DNA of 64,000 nucleotides from assembly GCF_963855985.1 (NCBI RefSeq), contig NC_087108.1:12170001-12234000 (forward strand), given 5' to 3'. A program made the translations under genes and the position numbers. Below are positions 42,005 through 53,877 of the stretch, in pieces; the first letter of the stretch is position 1, and the number at the start of each line of letters is the position of its first letter. Source of the DNA: Ostrinia nubilalis (taxonomy: Eukaryota > Arthropoda > Insecta > Lepidoptera > Crambidae). The notes beneath the pieces are model-generated. The model was given only the letters and a program-made list of their open reading frames with translations, was not told where the DNA came from and did not search any database.

Positions 42005-42212
42005 TGTATTGAATAAGCCCCGAAACTAAATTAATCTTTCATAATGATTAGAATCCTACATTATTCTAATCTCAGTTTGGCCCTAAGGTTGACTGGAGGA
42101 GAATGTCGAATGGCATTAAGTTTGCCTTATGTACCGTGGTTTATGTGCATCAAAGTTTTAATATATAAATTATTTCTGATGAATACAGGCGGTACAAAGT
42201 TCGCTGGGTCAG
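42005..42212 (+). mobile_element. Helitron-like fragment interrupted by a LINE 3' tail
   Basis: The left part (ccccgaaactaaattaatct, attagaatcctacattattc) and the right part (ctgatgaatacaggcggtac, aaagttcgctgggtcag) are continuous in the family copy at 34425-34555. Between them, about 42060-42176, is gttgactggaggagaatgtc, gaatggcattaagtttgcct and following, which I recognise as a lepidopteran LINE 3' tail type. Confidence 0.6.
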
Positions 42213-42553
42213 TAAATAAGATGACCATCATCCAAAAAATTAAGGCAAACCAAAACAATCTCAGTTTGATTGTAAATTAACACGTACCATAATTAAATAC
42301 AAACAATTTGTATGTTATCTGAGGGTTTGAAACTTAATCCAAACAATTTTTACTATCCCAGATCCCAAGTAAACATATAAATTGTATAATTAAAGGCTAA
42401 TTAAAGGGGCTACGTTATAATTTGGCGGCCCAAACAATATGAGCGAATAAATATTTATTAGAGTGCCCAAAAGTGTCCACTATTGGGTCAGTTACTTGGA
42501 TCGAAGAAGGGACTAGATGTGGATGCGGCAAAATAATTATTATTTATTTAATA

Positions 42554-43087
<534 letters not shown>

Positions 43088-43402
43088 TTAGATTTGGGAA
43101 ACATACAGATGACGATTTTATGTAAATGAAGGTGTGTATAAATGCCACATTCAATACTTCTTAGTCCTTTACGTCATAGTTAGGTCGAACGTGTTGAAAT
43201 ATGTAGCCCGGGGGCCCTCACGCGCCCTGTAATATTTAACATCAGTGTGTTTGCACCTGGACTCTTGACGAGCCGTAGTTTGCCTTTACCATCATATATT
43301 ACGGTGAACTATGTAAAGTTTGACAAGTCCAAAATAAAATTCTTACAGGTAGGTACATTTTTTGTGCCGGTAGCGTACAGTACAGGCAGGTTATAAGTAT
43401 TA

Positions 43403-43591
43403 CTAGCGGCCACCCGCGTTTTACCCCCTTAGGGGTGGAGTTTCGTAAAACCCGTTCTTAGTAAGCACCTACGTTCTAAAAGGAACCCCCATGCAAAATT
43501 TGAGACTCCTAGCACTTGTAGTTTGTGAGATTTCGTGATGAGTGAGTGAGTCAGTCAGCAATCAGTGACCTTTCGAGTTTATAAATATAGA
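43403..43591 (-). mobile_element. non-autonomous Helitron (reverse), 189 bp
   Basis: CTAG at 43403-43406, cggccacccgcg, ttgagactcctagcacttgt, gagtgagtgagtcagtcagc core, ending ataaatataGA followed by T. Confidence 0.88.
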
Positions 43592-43651
43592 TTTCATCGT
43601 TTGGCGTTTCTGTTCGGCACTTTTCATAAGTTTTTCTTGACTGTTAGGATC

Positions 43652-43775
43652 CAAAGTCAAAGTCAAAGTAAAAATTTCTTTATTTGTTTAGACTAATAAA
43701 TAGTTCTTACAAATCGTCATTTTGCTCTTAAGGAGCTTCTACATGTCTCATAATCTTTTTCAATCTTTCTCAAAA
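43652..43775 (-). repeat. LINE 3'-tail-like repeat, family D
   Basis: caaagtcaaagtcaaagtaa, ttctttatttgtttagacta, cttaaggagcttctacatgt and ctcataatctttttc, shared with 62444-62630. Confidence 0.7.
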
Positions 43776-45099
43776 GATAAGAAGAAAGTACAAAGCCAAA
43801 TGCATTTTTTTATTAGTACCTATGTAGGACATTTAATACTTTCCAAATATAACTTGTTCTACCAACATGTGGCTTACTTATGTTAAATAGAAGTGACGGA
43901 AAAAACTCAGTAAGTTACCTATAAGGACTTTCAGTTTTTGTTTTTGTCGTTTATAGGTTAAACTTGTATATAGACTGATTTGTAGATAGGTATAATCTAG
44001 GGTCTATTAAATAAAAGTTGTTTCATCTAACACCTTTTTTTTGGATGGGAAAATTCAAAGAAAAACGTTACAGAGTTAAAGTTTTTTCTTGTGCCTTAAC
44101 AAGTAATAATCATACTTATCATTCAGTTCTAACTTCTAATAATACCGATTCCCAAATCACTGTTAACCCTTTTCCCGCACAAACCATCACTTATTCCATT
44201 AAAAGTCGTTAATCTATAACCATTAACTCCACCAGGATCACAACAAATGATATCAAATGCGACCTATCGCGTGCTTTAGTCAATAGTTAACAAAATACAT
44301 TGGTTCTCAAACTGATGAGCATAGGGATAATAGTTTTGAAGAGTAACATCAGTTTAAAAAAAATCTTATTTTGTAAAAAGGACAAAAAAAATCATAGAGC
44401 ACGGTTTTTAAGAGCATTTATCAAAATAAAAAGGAGAAAAATAGAGAAATAAAACCGTTATTAAATATTCTGGATTAAATCAGCGACGAAACATTTGAAG
44501 AGCAATATTTCAGGAGCAGGCAGCTAAATTAGATTTAATGCCTTATTACACCTAGTTTAATAAAACATTGCTTAGCTAGTACTGAAATTATAAAACTGCA
44601 TCTTACACAGCAGCACACATATTTTTGTGCAAAAGTGGGCGTCATTTTTCATCAAAATTATTGCAATTTACGTCAATACTCTGATCTGTAGCTTTCTTAT
44701 TTTATGTAATTTTTTACGCAAACGCTAGCGAGAAACTCATTGTAAGCACACTGGTGACAAAACTTTGAGTGCCACTGACTTAACCCATTATGCGTGGCCG
44801 CGATGGGTAATTGCTTCATCGTAAGGGTTAACAGCTGATAATGCGACCGATTGGTGCAAACGGTCCCGCGGAAATTGGTGTTTTGTTGTTTCAACCTATT
44901 CAGGGTTGAATATAGATAGTTATTCGAAGTATTCAAACTAGGGCAGTTAATGGCCTGTTGCTAATGATGTTTTGGTCGCTTTGGGATCAACGTCATGTCT
45001 GTGAACTAACTCTGTTTTTAGGATGGTCAATTTAGTTATTATGGATTTTATTCATCTTCATATTATTATTTGGTACTTTACTTAGTTTTAAAAGGAGGA
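43776..45099. other. unique AT-rich DNA
   Basis: No feature recognised over 1.3 kb. ORFs of 64 and 79 codons have no motifs. Confidence 0.45.
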
Positions 45100-45398
45100 G
45101 AACCAAAGTCATCGACATAGCTCGCAGAATTGTTAAAATCAAGTGGCAGTGGGCGGGGCATATAGCCAACATAGCACGTAGACACGATGGCCGTTGGGGC
45201 AGAAAAGTTCTCGAGTGGCGACCACAGGCTGGAAGTCGTAGCGTGGGCAGGCCTCCCACTAGGTGGACCAACGATATGGTGAAGGTCGCAGGAAGAGCCT
45301 GGATGCGGGCAGCGCAGCTGCGCAGGATCGGTCGGTAAGGAAATCCTTGGGGGAGTCCTTTGTCCAGCAGGGATATCATTTAGCTGAAACGAAAGAAC
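45100..45398 (+). mobile_element. RTE-b 3' stub, long (300 bp)
   Basis: gaattgttaaaatcaagtgg, gcggggcatatagccaacat and gcagaaaagttctcgagtgg, then gcctcccactaggtggacca, ending gaaacgaaagaacgaag. It encodes the IKWQWAGHI… to VQQ region with a frameshifting duplication near 45310 (gcgcagctgcgcaggatcgg). The 115-codon minus-strand ORF is a shadow. Confidence 0.88.
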
Positions 45399-46099
45399 GA
45401 AGAATTAAAAAGTGAATGTGATAAATAGTCCACACTTCTCCCATGGTGTCCGCAAAATACTAGTGTCCGTCTGTGTTACACTTTCATACTGGGGTAGCTG
45501 AGACTGAGCTTTTTTTTTGTTGGCACCAAATAATCATTTTTATTTAACACTACATAAACTAGAAGTTTGTGAAAAAAGAAATATGTTACCAAGTGTACAA
45601 ATATTTCTTCAATAACCCTCTTTCTGGTGCAGTCGAGTGGAAACCATCATTCATTTTAGGTCATTCATTTAGAATCCACTGCATAGTATTAAGGTTTTAT
45701 TCCTTATCTTAAATAATTTACAAAAAAAACTTTTTTGACAGTATTACTAAACCTGTAACTTAATTGAAGACTTCCACATTTAAAAAAAGGGTTAAAAGTC
45801 AACCCCATCAAACATAATCGTTGCAGGTGCGGTCGTTTATTAAAATTGACAGCGACACACCTGTGGGGGGTTAAATTGATTCGCCTATTTGCGTACGCGG
45901 TTAAGCTGGGGTTAACCCGTTAATGTGTGGTTACAACCAGAGGGTGGAAATTCGAACTATTTTTTGTGTCATTTAATTGTGGAATTTTCATTTGTGAGCT
46001 TTTACTTAGCATCGTGTGGTGTGTGTGTCTCTAAGAAGAAAAGTCAAATAAGTTCTAGTTGTAATTAATATACCAATAACGTAGTACCGTAAACAATAC
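45399..46099. other. unique AT-rich DNA
   Basis: No gene or repeat recognised. Confidence 0.45.
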
Positions 46100-46211
46100 T
46101 CATCTTATAAGGCTCCGAAACTACTGGACCGATTAAAAAAGTTTTCACCATTAAAATCCTAATGATTTCTGATGGACATAGGAATCTGATGAAGTTCGCC
46201 TGGTAAGCTAG
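46100..46211 (+). mobile_element. Helitron-like 3' fragment
   Basis: ggctccgaaactactggacc, gattaaaaaagttttcacca and gatgaagttcgcctggtaag, then CTAG (46208-46211) and T. It is the best-preserved 3' end of the family at 34425 and 42005. Confidence 0.7.
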
Positions 46212-46244
46212 TCTGTACATTAAAAATAAGCATCTAAATGAACG

Positions 46245-46413
46245 TCCACCTACAAGGTGGACAGACGACATCGTAAAGGTAGCAGGGAAGCGCTGGACGC
46301 AGGCCGCTACCAATCGATCAACATGGAAAGCATTCACATCTACGGCTGAACATGGGGGAGGCCTATGTTCAGCAGTGGACGTCCTATGGCTGAAATGATG
46401 ATGATCAATGATG
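46245..46413 (+). mobile_element. RTE-a 3' stub with 13-bp TSD
   Basis: tccacctacaaggtggacag to gaaatgatgatgatcaatg, flanked by a perfect 13-bp duplication atctaaatgaacg (46232-46244 and 46414-46426). An extra cacatctacggctgaacat sits at about 46336-46354. Confidence 0.93.
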
Positions 46414-46686
46414 ATCTAAATGAACGATATAAATAAACGATGGATAATTATTTTCCAATAAACTAAAACAATATCAAAACTTTAACGACCATGGAAAGCT
46501 TTTATAAAGCTACCGCACCATAGATGATACATGTTTGTCTCTGATCTCCAAAAGTTTCCTAAGCGAGTTCCTTGTCTTTGGTACCAATTATAACGAAAAA
46601 CAATAGCAAAGTTCGCCCTATAAATTATTTAGTAGCTAAAGCTTTTATTGAGGCCCCTACTATGAGAGAAGTAGCTTTTATAACAT

Positions 46687-46905
46687 TTGACTTCGTACGC
46701 GTGAAAATAATTCGAATAATATCCCCGTTTTTGAAATATTTTTCTTTACTGCCCCGCCCCTATTGGATGTAGGGTGATGTTATGTAGCCTAAAGCCTTCC
46801 TCAATAAATGGGCTATCCAACAAAAATATTTTTTTCAAATCGGACTAGTAGTTCTTCAGATTAGTGCGTTCAAGCAAAGAAAAAATAAACTCTTCAGATT
46901 CGTAC
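46687..46905 (-). mobile_element. Helitron-type fragment
   Basis: gacttcgtacgcgtgaaaat, ccgcccctattggatgtagg, tcaataaatgggctatccaa and ttttcaaatcggactagtag. This combination is typical of lepidopteran CTAG-ended repeats, but neither terminus is intact here. The 66-codon ORF at 46572 overlaps it. Confidence 0.55.
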
Positions 46906-47147
46906 CACCCCATACCATATTAGTACCATTTTTTTTTGTGCATTTTATATAGATTTATTAACTTTTAAAAGCCATGCATGGAATAGAGAATTTCATGATA
47001 CCGGATGGGTCTGGAAATTATTGGGAAGGGAAGGTGGGAAATTATTCGTCAGTGGACGTCATGGCTGAAACGAGAATGTACCCACCAGACTGATGATTTT
47101 TGCACGCTAAGACTGAAGTCAATGTCAAAAATAAAAACTAGCTCATC

Positions 47148-47375
47148 ATCATCAACATCATTTCAACCATAGGACGTCCACTGCTGAACATAGGCCAATG
47201 ATTTCAATTAATGACCGGTTGGTAGCGGCCTGCATCCAGCGCCTTTCTGCTACCTTTATGAGGTCCCGCTACGTTTTCTAGTTCATGGTCTCCGCTCGAC
47301 CCTTGCTGCCCCATCGGCCGTCAGTTCTGCGTACTATGTGCCCTGCCCATTGCCAATTCAGCTTGCTAATCCAGG
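47148..47375 (-). mobile_element. RTE-a 3' stub (reverse)
   Basis: tcatcatcatcaacatcatt, gacgtccactgctgaacata, ggtagcggcctgcatccagc and ccatcggccgtcagttctgc, ending attcagcttgctaat. Missing ~35 bases in the middle (gaggtcccgctacgttttct). Confidence 0.85.
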
Positions 47376-47607
47376 CTGGCAATAAAAAAGTGGCTATTTT
47401 GTATTTAATGAAAATAACGCGATTTTGTTATTATTCTGTTAGGCTCCATTAGTAGAGGAGCGTGTACGGTCGGCATAAACAGAGATGTTTTCCCGTCGAT
47501 TAAGACGGTGGCTCTCGATAATGATCAAACTTTTGCTACTTTTTCCACGCTTGTACGGTCAGCAGATTAATGGAATACAATTTAAGTATCTTTAAGAAAA
47601 AACTTAA

Positions 47608-47745
47608 TGGTCACCCCAAGAAAACTTGGCGGCGCAGCAGACGAGGCGAAGAAGATCGGCAAGACTTGGAGCGAGATCAAACGCGAAGCTCAAGACCGAA
47701 CGCGATGGAGGACTGTTGTGGAGGCCCTCTGCCCCATATAGGGGA
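47608..47745 (+). pseudogene. second non-LTR RT C-terminal fragment, frameshifted
   Basis: Same tail as 15721-15858: gaagaagatcggcaagactt, ggagcgagatcaaacgcgaa and gctcaagaccgaacgcgatg are identical. A 5-base deletion after ttggcggcgca shifts the frame, so the 62-codon ORF at 47570-47758 reads the wrong frame from there on. Confidence 0.75.
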
Positions 47746-48059
47746 CATAAGACCTTAAGTCAAGTAAAGTAAGTCAAGAAAAAACTTGTAGATAGTGTTT
47801 TAACTACTAAACTTTTTGAAAAGTTTGTGAGAAAATTTATAAATCAATAAAAATAGCTACGTAAAACTTTATATTTGTGCTACAAAATTGTTTTTCTACT
47901 TGCATCAATCATGTAACAAGAAAATAATAATAAATCATCATTGTCAGGTCATTTATTGTCCACTGCAGGACTCTCTAATTTACTAAAGGTACCAAAATGG
48001 AGAATTTGGCCTATACACCCTATATGCTCGCCAGACTAATATTCGTATATGACCCTTAA

Positions 48060-49004
48060 CCTTTAACCGACGACGTGATTTTTTTGTCACGCCGTCTGCG
48101 ACGTGCGGTCTGTGGGACCGCTATACTGTTTACTCAAAAAGTTATCTTTTTTTGTATAAAAGTATATTGGTTTTATATTTTTTGAGAACATTATAGTATT
48201 ACAAATAAACATACGTATAATTTGCGAGGAATCAATGTATATTTTTTATTTAAATATGGCTTAAACTTTTTTGACCCTTAATTTCATTGAAATTACACTA
48301 GAGCTCAATAATACCTATATAACTTGTAAATTTTAATCAAAGCAAGAAAAACTATACTCCTTCCTAAATATAGTGAACTTGAATAAAATAAAAATAAATG
48401 ACACGTAAATTACATGCACAAAAAAAAAATTGACGTAGGGTAAACATCAGGCAAAATCAGGACATTTTTTTTACCGCATGACAAGCATTTTCGGAATGCA
48501 TAGGTAACACCTGTGAGATAATTTCGTTTTCAATTTAGGTGGACTAAAATGTACGTCTTTTTGGCATGTCAGAGCCTAGAATACATGTCACTGTTTGCTT
48601 TACCACCCGTTTCGCGGTATTTTTTTACAGACTACCATCTTTTACATAATATTATGTTCAAATATCAATATATCATTAGGAAATGTCTTTTCCTAGGTTG
48701 TGGTGGCCCAGGATCCATCATTTATACGAAAAATTAGTCGTCTAAAACAAAAACGCCAATTTCAGTATGGCACAAAAATGTCACGTAGTCTGCGACGTGC
48801 GGTCCCACAGACCGCTGTTGAACTTTAAATCGAATTATCTTATTAAAACTGCCCTCGTCGATGTAACCACTACCTGTAATGGCGTTTGGGCAACTAAACT
48901 CGAAGGTACTGAGACGCTCGGGACACGGGAGTAAGTAGAACATTGCAATCCAGAAATTTCAAAAACCGGAGCGGTCTGTGGGACCGCACCTCGTCGGTTA
49001 AAGG
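48060..49004 (-). mobile_element. piggyBac-like element, internally deleted or decayed
   Basis: Flanked by TTAA at 48056-48059 and 49005-49008. Terminal inverted repeats cctttaaccgacga and tcgtcggttaaagg are perfect over 14 bases and extend with one mismatch. Subterminal gcggtctgtgggaccgc occurs near both ends (48105-48121 and 48971-48987), and its inverted variant gcggtcccacagaccgc at 48800-48816. On the minus strand near 48504-48471 a frame reads FRKCLSCGK, which resembles the Cys-rich C-terminal domain of piggyBac transposases. No full transposase frame survives in 945 bp. Confidence 0.78.
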
Positions 49005-49507
49005 TTAATCGCCTTTTACGTTACCAAAGGAGGTGTAGAAAATAAATGTTCTTCTTTTCAGAAAAAAAAACACGCAACAAAGAATAATATGCAAAATAAA
49101 ATAATAATATTTGATCTAAAAGTACACATAGTCCGTTCTTAGTAAGTATTCGGTCAAATTCTCTCAAACCTTTTTTGCAGACCGTCCAAATTACACTATT
49201 GAAGCATGTAGGTGCCCCGCGGACGGATGACAAACGGCTGTTCGAGAACTAGCATCGTTAGCGGTCGCCCTTATGTCATTATTTTTTCCATTTGATACAC
49301 CCCGACGTTCAGTTTCGTTTGAATGTTATTTCAGGAATCATTTCTCATTTTCCGATGTTCCTACAGATGATGGCATGTCAAGGTGTACGTACATATTATG
49401 TAGAAATTTGGATAGTTGTAATATGTGAGAAATGCGAGATATCGCCTAGGTTATAATTTTTAATATTATTGAGTTATTTTAAAAACTCTACTTTCCAATT
49501 AATCATG
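49005..49507. other. unique AT-rich DNA
   Basis: The 70-codon minus-strand ORF at 49021-49233 has no motif. Nothing else recognised. Confidence 0.4.
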
Positions 49508-49592
49508 AGAACCAGGACACGTTTCACTCGATGGACTGACAACCATAGCTAAGAAGAAAACTGGTGGTGGCTGGATGAATGAAGCAGGTGAT
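49508..49592 (+). mobile_element. third RTE-type C-terminal scrap
   Basis: After allowing one frame shift it reads TRWTD..IAKKTGGGWMNEA, which parallels RWTDDL.KVAG..WM.AA of RTE stubs but with clearly different residues, suggesting a third subfamily. Only ~85 bases are present. Confidence 0.4.
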
Positions 49593-49770
49593 TTACTTTG
49601 ATAATTAATGATGTAGTATAAGGCCCATTTTGAAGTTATTATACACATCCTATCCACATTTAAAACAGCTGAAATATAGCTCGCTTGTGCTAGTTGACTG
49701 ATCTGTGCTTTAAAAAGCACAAACGTCTAGGTGTAGCAGCTTTAGTCTGACACTAGGTTCGTCAACTAAC

Positions 49771-50088
49771 AGTTTAACTTTCCCTCGGGACAAACTTGAC
49801 TTTCATTGACTCCGAGTATCCACGGAAGACCAGGGTCGTGGTGTCCCTTACGACACCTCGACATGATGCTGAGTGGATAACGTTTCGGTGACACGCACAT
49901 TACCTACTCTCTTTAATTTTGTTAAATATTTTAATATTTTTGATGTTGTTCTGTGTCGCTGAATAAAATATTTCATTTTCATTTTCATTTTTCATTTTCA
50001 TTGGTTGGGTTTTTATGGCGGTCAAGCTGAAGATCCTGGCTACACAGGAGTTGCAGCGGTGGGAACAAGAGGTGAGAATAGTCCCGTT
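49771..50088. repeat. repeat H, copy interrupted by a retroelement tail
   Basis: Flanked by an 18-bp perfect direct repeat ctaggttcgtcaactaac (49753-49770 and 50089-50106). The interior matches repeat H at 40670-40793 except for ~195 extra bases at about 49808-50002. The insert ends ctgaataaaatatttcattt and repeated ttcatt, a retroposon-like simple tail. Confidence 0.8.
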
Positions 50089-50106
50089 CTAGGTTCGTCA
50101 ACTAAC

Positions 50107-51320
50107 TTCTTTTTCTTATTTTTTTAGTCAACTAACTTGTTACATAACAACTGATGAGGAATAATCACACAATCAGTATTACACTGCTGTTTCTTACGTA
50201 AAAAATTACCCTTATTTGTAACAACAAAACGAGATGGCACAATAAATCAACAAAACACGTCACCGCCCGATACATCACAAAAGCGCTTATCACCAAACTC
50301 ATTCGCTATTCCCATTTTGTCGATTACGCGGAATGTCGCCTGCGAAAATTAAGGGTCCTACGTAAACAGAAGTTATCAAAAAAATACAACTAGTAGACAC
50401 TTAAGTGAATTCAAAACACTACATCTGGTTTAAAATTTTAACTCATAAAACCTAATAGCGCAATTGGGGGATTACATACAGAACTACTGCCCGGATTTGA
50501 TTAAAAAAATGTGCATGAACAACACACATTATTTTCTATACCTAATCATGAATCATGAGTACAGAAGATGGCACGTCAAGCTAATCACGATAACTGTTTA
50601 TGTCCTTAGTATTAGAGGCGATTTTGCAATGAAAATGTGTAGTCTGTGATGTGCTGTAAAAAATTCTAAACTAAATCAAATTGTCTTTTGAGCAAAATAA
50701 AAACCATACCTATCCACGACAAGGCACTTAGATTAGATTAGAAATGCAGATGTTAAACTAAACCTGTGATATCTTAAAACACACAGTCCCTATGGCTGTG
50801 TAGACTGTACACAGAGACCTCACTACGTAGGCCCCTTAATGTATGCGAAATCATAAATTCCGCAGAAAAAAACAGCGGCGTCATTTTGATGAGGCAAATT
50901 TTTTTCCCAACTGATATTAAGTCATGTTTAAGACGGTGATCATTACCCTTAATAGTAATAGATATTTTATTTTGTCGCGGAGATCTTGGCTGTTTACGCA
51001 ATATTTGGAAGAGTATTTTTGTATTGTGCGGTATTTATCGTGTGCGAAAATTTTTATCGTTGAACGTTCGTTGGAGAAAATGATTTGAGTCTGTAGTACA
51101 GTAGTGGTGACTTCGTTTTTGTAATTCAGTGGATTTTGTAGTCAGGAAATCATTTTCTCATTACTTCATTTGAATTTGACTTTATGTAAGTAATAATTAT
51201 TTTGAGAATACAAACACAAAACGTAGCAAAGGATCCAATTGGAAACGATTTATTGTTGGTAGAAAATTGATTTTTCTTATTCCAACGCAGTTGTCATAAT
51301 TTGTTCGTGTACGCGTGTAT
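50107..51320. other. unique AT-rich DNA
   Basis: A third gtcaactaac phrase occurs at 50132-50141. No gene recognised; ORFs of 61-75 codons lack motifs. Confidence 0.4.
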
Positions 51321-51355
51321 TCGGACATCAGTTGCAGGACGCAACTGATGTCCGA
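51321..51355. repeat. perfect 15-bp-stem hairpin
   Basis: tcggacatcagttgc (51321-51335), loop aggac, gcaactgatgtccga (51341-51355). A 113-codon plus-strand ORF begins inside it at 51332. Not at a recognised element end. Confidence 0.95.
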
Positions 51356-51994
51356 CTCAACGTCTTATTTGAAAGATCCCTAAGGTCAAAATGTTTATCG
51401 TTGAAGCAGTTAAAAGTAAACAAAGTATTCACTCACAATTTTCTACCACCACAATTGTCTAAAGTACTCGTAAACATTACGGTCGACTTTAGTTCCTCCA
51501 GAATATGCCCCCTGATACATTTGCCTCTCGTTAATGGGTTTTCCCTTCATAAGGCGAATGTTAACCTATTTATTATGCGGTTTATATTAAAAACTCTGGA
51601 GTACCAGAATGCCATCTACCGTAAAAATACAGTTAAGTGTGCTAGACAGATAATGTCTTGGGGTTCCGTCTAGTTAAAACACTACACAACTATACAATCA
51701 CATTCATAATAAGCTATTAATTAAGTAACTAAGGTAAAGGACTAAATTTCTAAAATATTTTTATTGATTTCATCAATAAGTTTTGATACTGCTACCGCTT
51801 ATTTTACTGTGCGATGAAAAAAATGGTAAATGATTACTTAACTTTTTAGTAAGACATTTTAACAAGTGTATGATCAAAAAAAGTTAAATGCTTACCTTTT
51901 CTTGACGATGATGGTCTGAATAGATCTGTAACAAGGAAAAAACACGATCATAAAGTTATAGTTAAAAGTCCATTTCATTTTAAATCACACCATA
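51356..51994. other. unique DNA with an unsupported ORF
   Basis: The plus-strand ORF 51332-51673 (113 codons) has no recognisable motif, no poly(A) signal close by and no splice context. I judge it probably chance. Confidence 0.35.
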
Positions 51995-52165
51995 ACAACA
52001 ATGTTAACAGCATTGTTGTGTTCCGGCAGTTAGAGGTAAGATAGCCAGTTCCTCCGTGGTTGAGGATTCCGGGTGAAGCTCGCTTCCACCTTCGACCTGA
52101 TCGTCACTTACCATCAGGTGAGATACAGGCCAAGAGTTTCCTCTTTGTGGATAAAAAAAATGTTT
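51995..52165 (+). mobile_element. SINE-1 fragment
   Basis: acaacaatgttaacagcatt, gttagaggtaagatagccag, tcaggtgagatacaggccaa, then an A-rich tail. The tRNA-like head is missing. The ORF at 52073 is within and beyond the repeat. Confidence 0.83.
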
Positions 52166-52707
52166 CCAATAGTATTTAATAGGGTATCTCGTTATGTTTT
52201 AGTTATAGAAGCCAACTTTTTGGGTTTTCTATCCTCGCAAGGATCTCTAAATTGCAAAATTCGAAGGCTTCCTTTGTGAGAGGTTTTATGACAGTGTCAC
52301 AGTTTGTTTGGCCGCCATAATGACCGAGAAGGCTTTGACCACGCTTTTAAGGCGGAATTATTTGTTATGTTTTGTTTTTTATGCTTTTAATTATGCAATT
52401 TTGGGCAGTTAATGACGAGCATGATTTTTTTTGTAAATTGAACGAGATAATGATTTAGCTATGTCAGAATCTCGTGACTTCATTTGCTACGAGTATTATG
52501 ACCTGCATAGAAGGTGTAGAAATCAGTAATGCTACAAGTATTAATTTTAAAAAATAAGTGCATCTTGTCTACATAAATTATCGCTGTAGATTTCCTAATA
52601 ACTAAACGGTTTTGTAAGTCAGTTATTTAATGACAAATATAAAACTTGATCATTATTGACTCTATTTGGATAACTAATGCTGATTTTGGTAATCTTATAT
52701 ACCACAA
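52166..52707. other. unique AT-rich DNA
   Basis: Nothing recognised. Confidence 0.45.
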
Positions 52708-52935
52708 CTAGCATTCCGCCCGCGGCTTCGCCCGCGTTGAATTTTGTCTGTCACAGAAAAACTTTATGGCGTGCGTCCCTGTTTCAAAAACCGGGATAAA
52801 AACTACCCTATGTCCTTTCCCGGGACTCAAACTATCTCTTTGCCAAATTTCATCAAAATCGGTTCAGTGGTTTAGGCGTGAAAGCAAGACAGACAGACTG
52901 AGTTACTTTCGCATTAATAATATTAGTAGTATAGA
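52708..52935 (-). mobile_element. non-autonomous Helitron (reverse), 228 bp
   Basis: CTAG at 52708-52711, then ccgcccgcggcttcgcccgc. The interior matches 4853-5070 in reverse, and it ends attagtagtataGA followed by T. Confidence 0.9.
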
Positions 52936-52948
52936 TTAGTATAGATAG

Positions 52949-53032
52949 TCGAGCGGGGACGGGATTCGAACCCGCGTTCCCTGGATCACGAGTCGGCCAG
53001 TCCGACCCCTTCACCGTTCGGCTATCGTGGCT
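52949..53032 (-). mobile_element. tRNA-like SINE head (SINE-3)
   Basis: On the minus strand: tagccgaacggtgaaggggt (A-box side), cggactggccgactcgtgat, then the B box cgggttcgaatcccg. The 5' end gccacga has no pairing partner in the 3' end, so this is a tRNA-derived SINE head or tRNA pseudogene, not a functional tRNA gene. A head fragment is at 20882. Confidence 0.6.
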
Positions 53033-53109
53033 TCAAACTTCAACGTATCTATTTCTTTAAAAAGCTCCAAAAATACCTACTCCTTCAAACCATCAACAGC
53101 CTATAACCC

Positions 53110-53300
53110 TAAAAAGCGTTACCGTTTTAAAATTCTCCACCCGGGCCGCTAAGACCGGTACATTCGCACATATTTATCACCGGATCAGAGTACAGTCGGC
53201 CCGATATTTCATCCATTCACGTCTCAATAAGCAAAGCCGCGGTGCGTAGTATATCATCCCAGAGCGTGCGAGCGATGTACGAATGCAGCGATGTGGTAGT
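53110..53300. promoter_or_regulatory. CpG-rich unique segment (candidate regulatory DNA)
   Basis: cacccgggccgctaagaccg, tacagtcggcccgatatttc, gcaaagccgcggtgcgtagt and agcgtgcgagcgatgtacga in AT-rich surroundings; no repeat match in the window. Composition only. Confidence 0.2.
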
Positions 53301-53877
53301 TTTTTTAAAAAAAAAAAAGAAAAGACAACAATACAATATGTATTGTTTTAAACTTTCATGGTCACTATCATAATAATTATTATTACTGACGGGTTTGCTA
53401 TGTACATGTCTGCCCATAACATCTCACCCGCAAGTTTCCTCAGTTACTCTGTGACCATGGCGCTTGCAACAGTGCCGAAATATCGGAAACTCAAAATTAA
53501 GGTACCTACCTACATGGTAGCAATCCCATCAGTAATAATAATACAATATGTATTTACTTTACGTATTAAAATCTATTTATAGCACTTACCTATCTAATTG
53601 TATTTAGAAAGGCATCTTTGACATCTTTTGTATTCGCGGAATACAGTTGGACTGTTTTTATTATTTAAAAATAACCTGCCATTTATCAGGAACAAATAAA
53701 ATATTTTAATTAATAAAGAGTATTTAATAAAATAAATGTTTAGCATGGAAGTCAATTGGCTGAAAAGAATTAAGAAAATTATCTGTATTAAACTTTAACT
53801 GAATTAAAGTTGGGTTAGGAGGAGCAGTTTTCAAGTCACGTTTTTAAATAATCAGTAATTTTGAAGAATAAATAATA
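53301..53877. other. unique AT-rich DNA
   Basis: Poly-A/T tract at 53304-53325; nothing else recognised. Confidence 0.45.

Noticed and set aside
47030..47070. Extra RTE stub (cgtcagtggacgtcatggctgaaacg)
   Set aside because: The match is limited to about 25 bases around gtggacgtcatggctgaaac with no tail or duplication, so it is too short to separate from chance or from decay of a longer copy.
51332..51673. 113-codon plus-strand ORF
   Set aside because: It starts inside a hairpin. No motif, no splice or poly(A) context; its length is within what 64 kb of AT-rich sequence can give by chance.
52949..53032. Possible functional tRNA gene (minus strand)
   Set aside because: The 5' gccacga has no complementary 3' end and a partial copy of the same head exists at 20882, so a SINE head or pseudogene is more likely.
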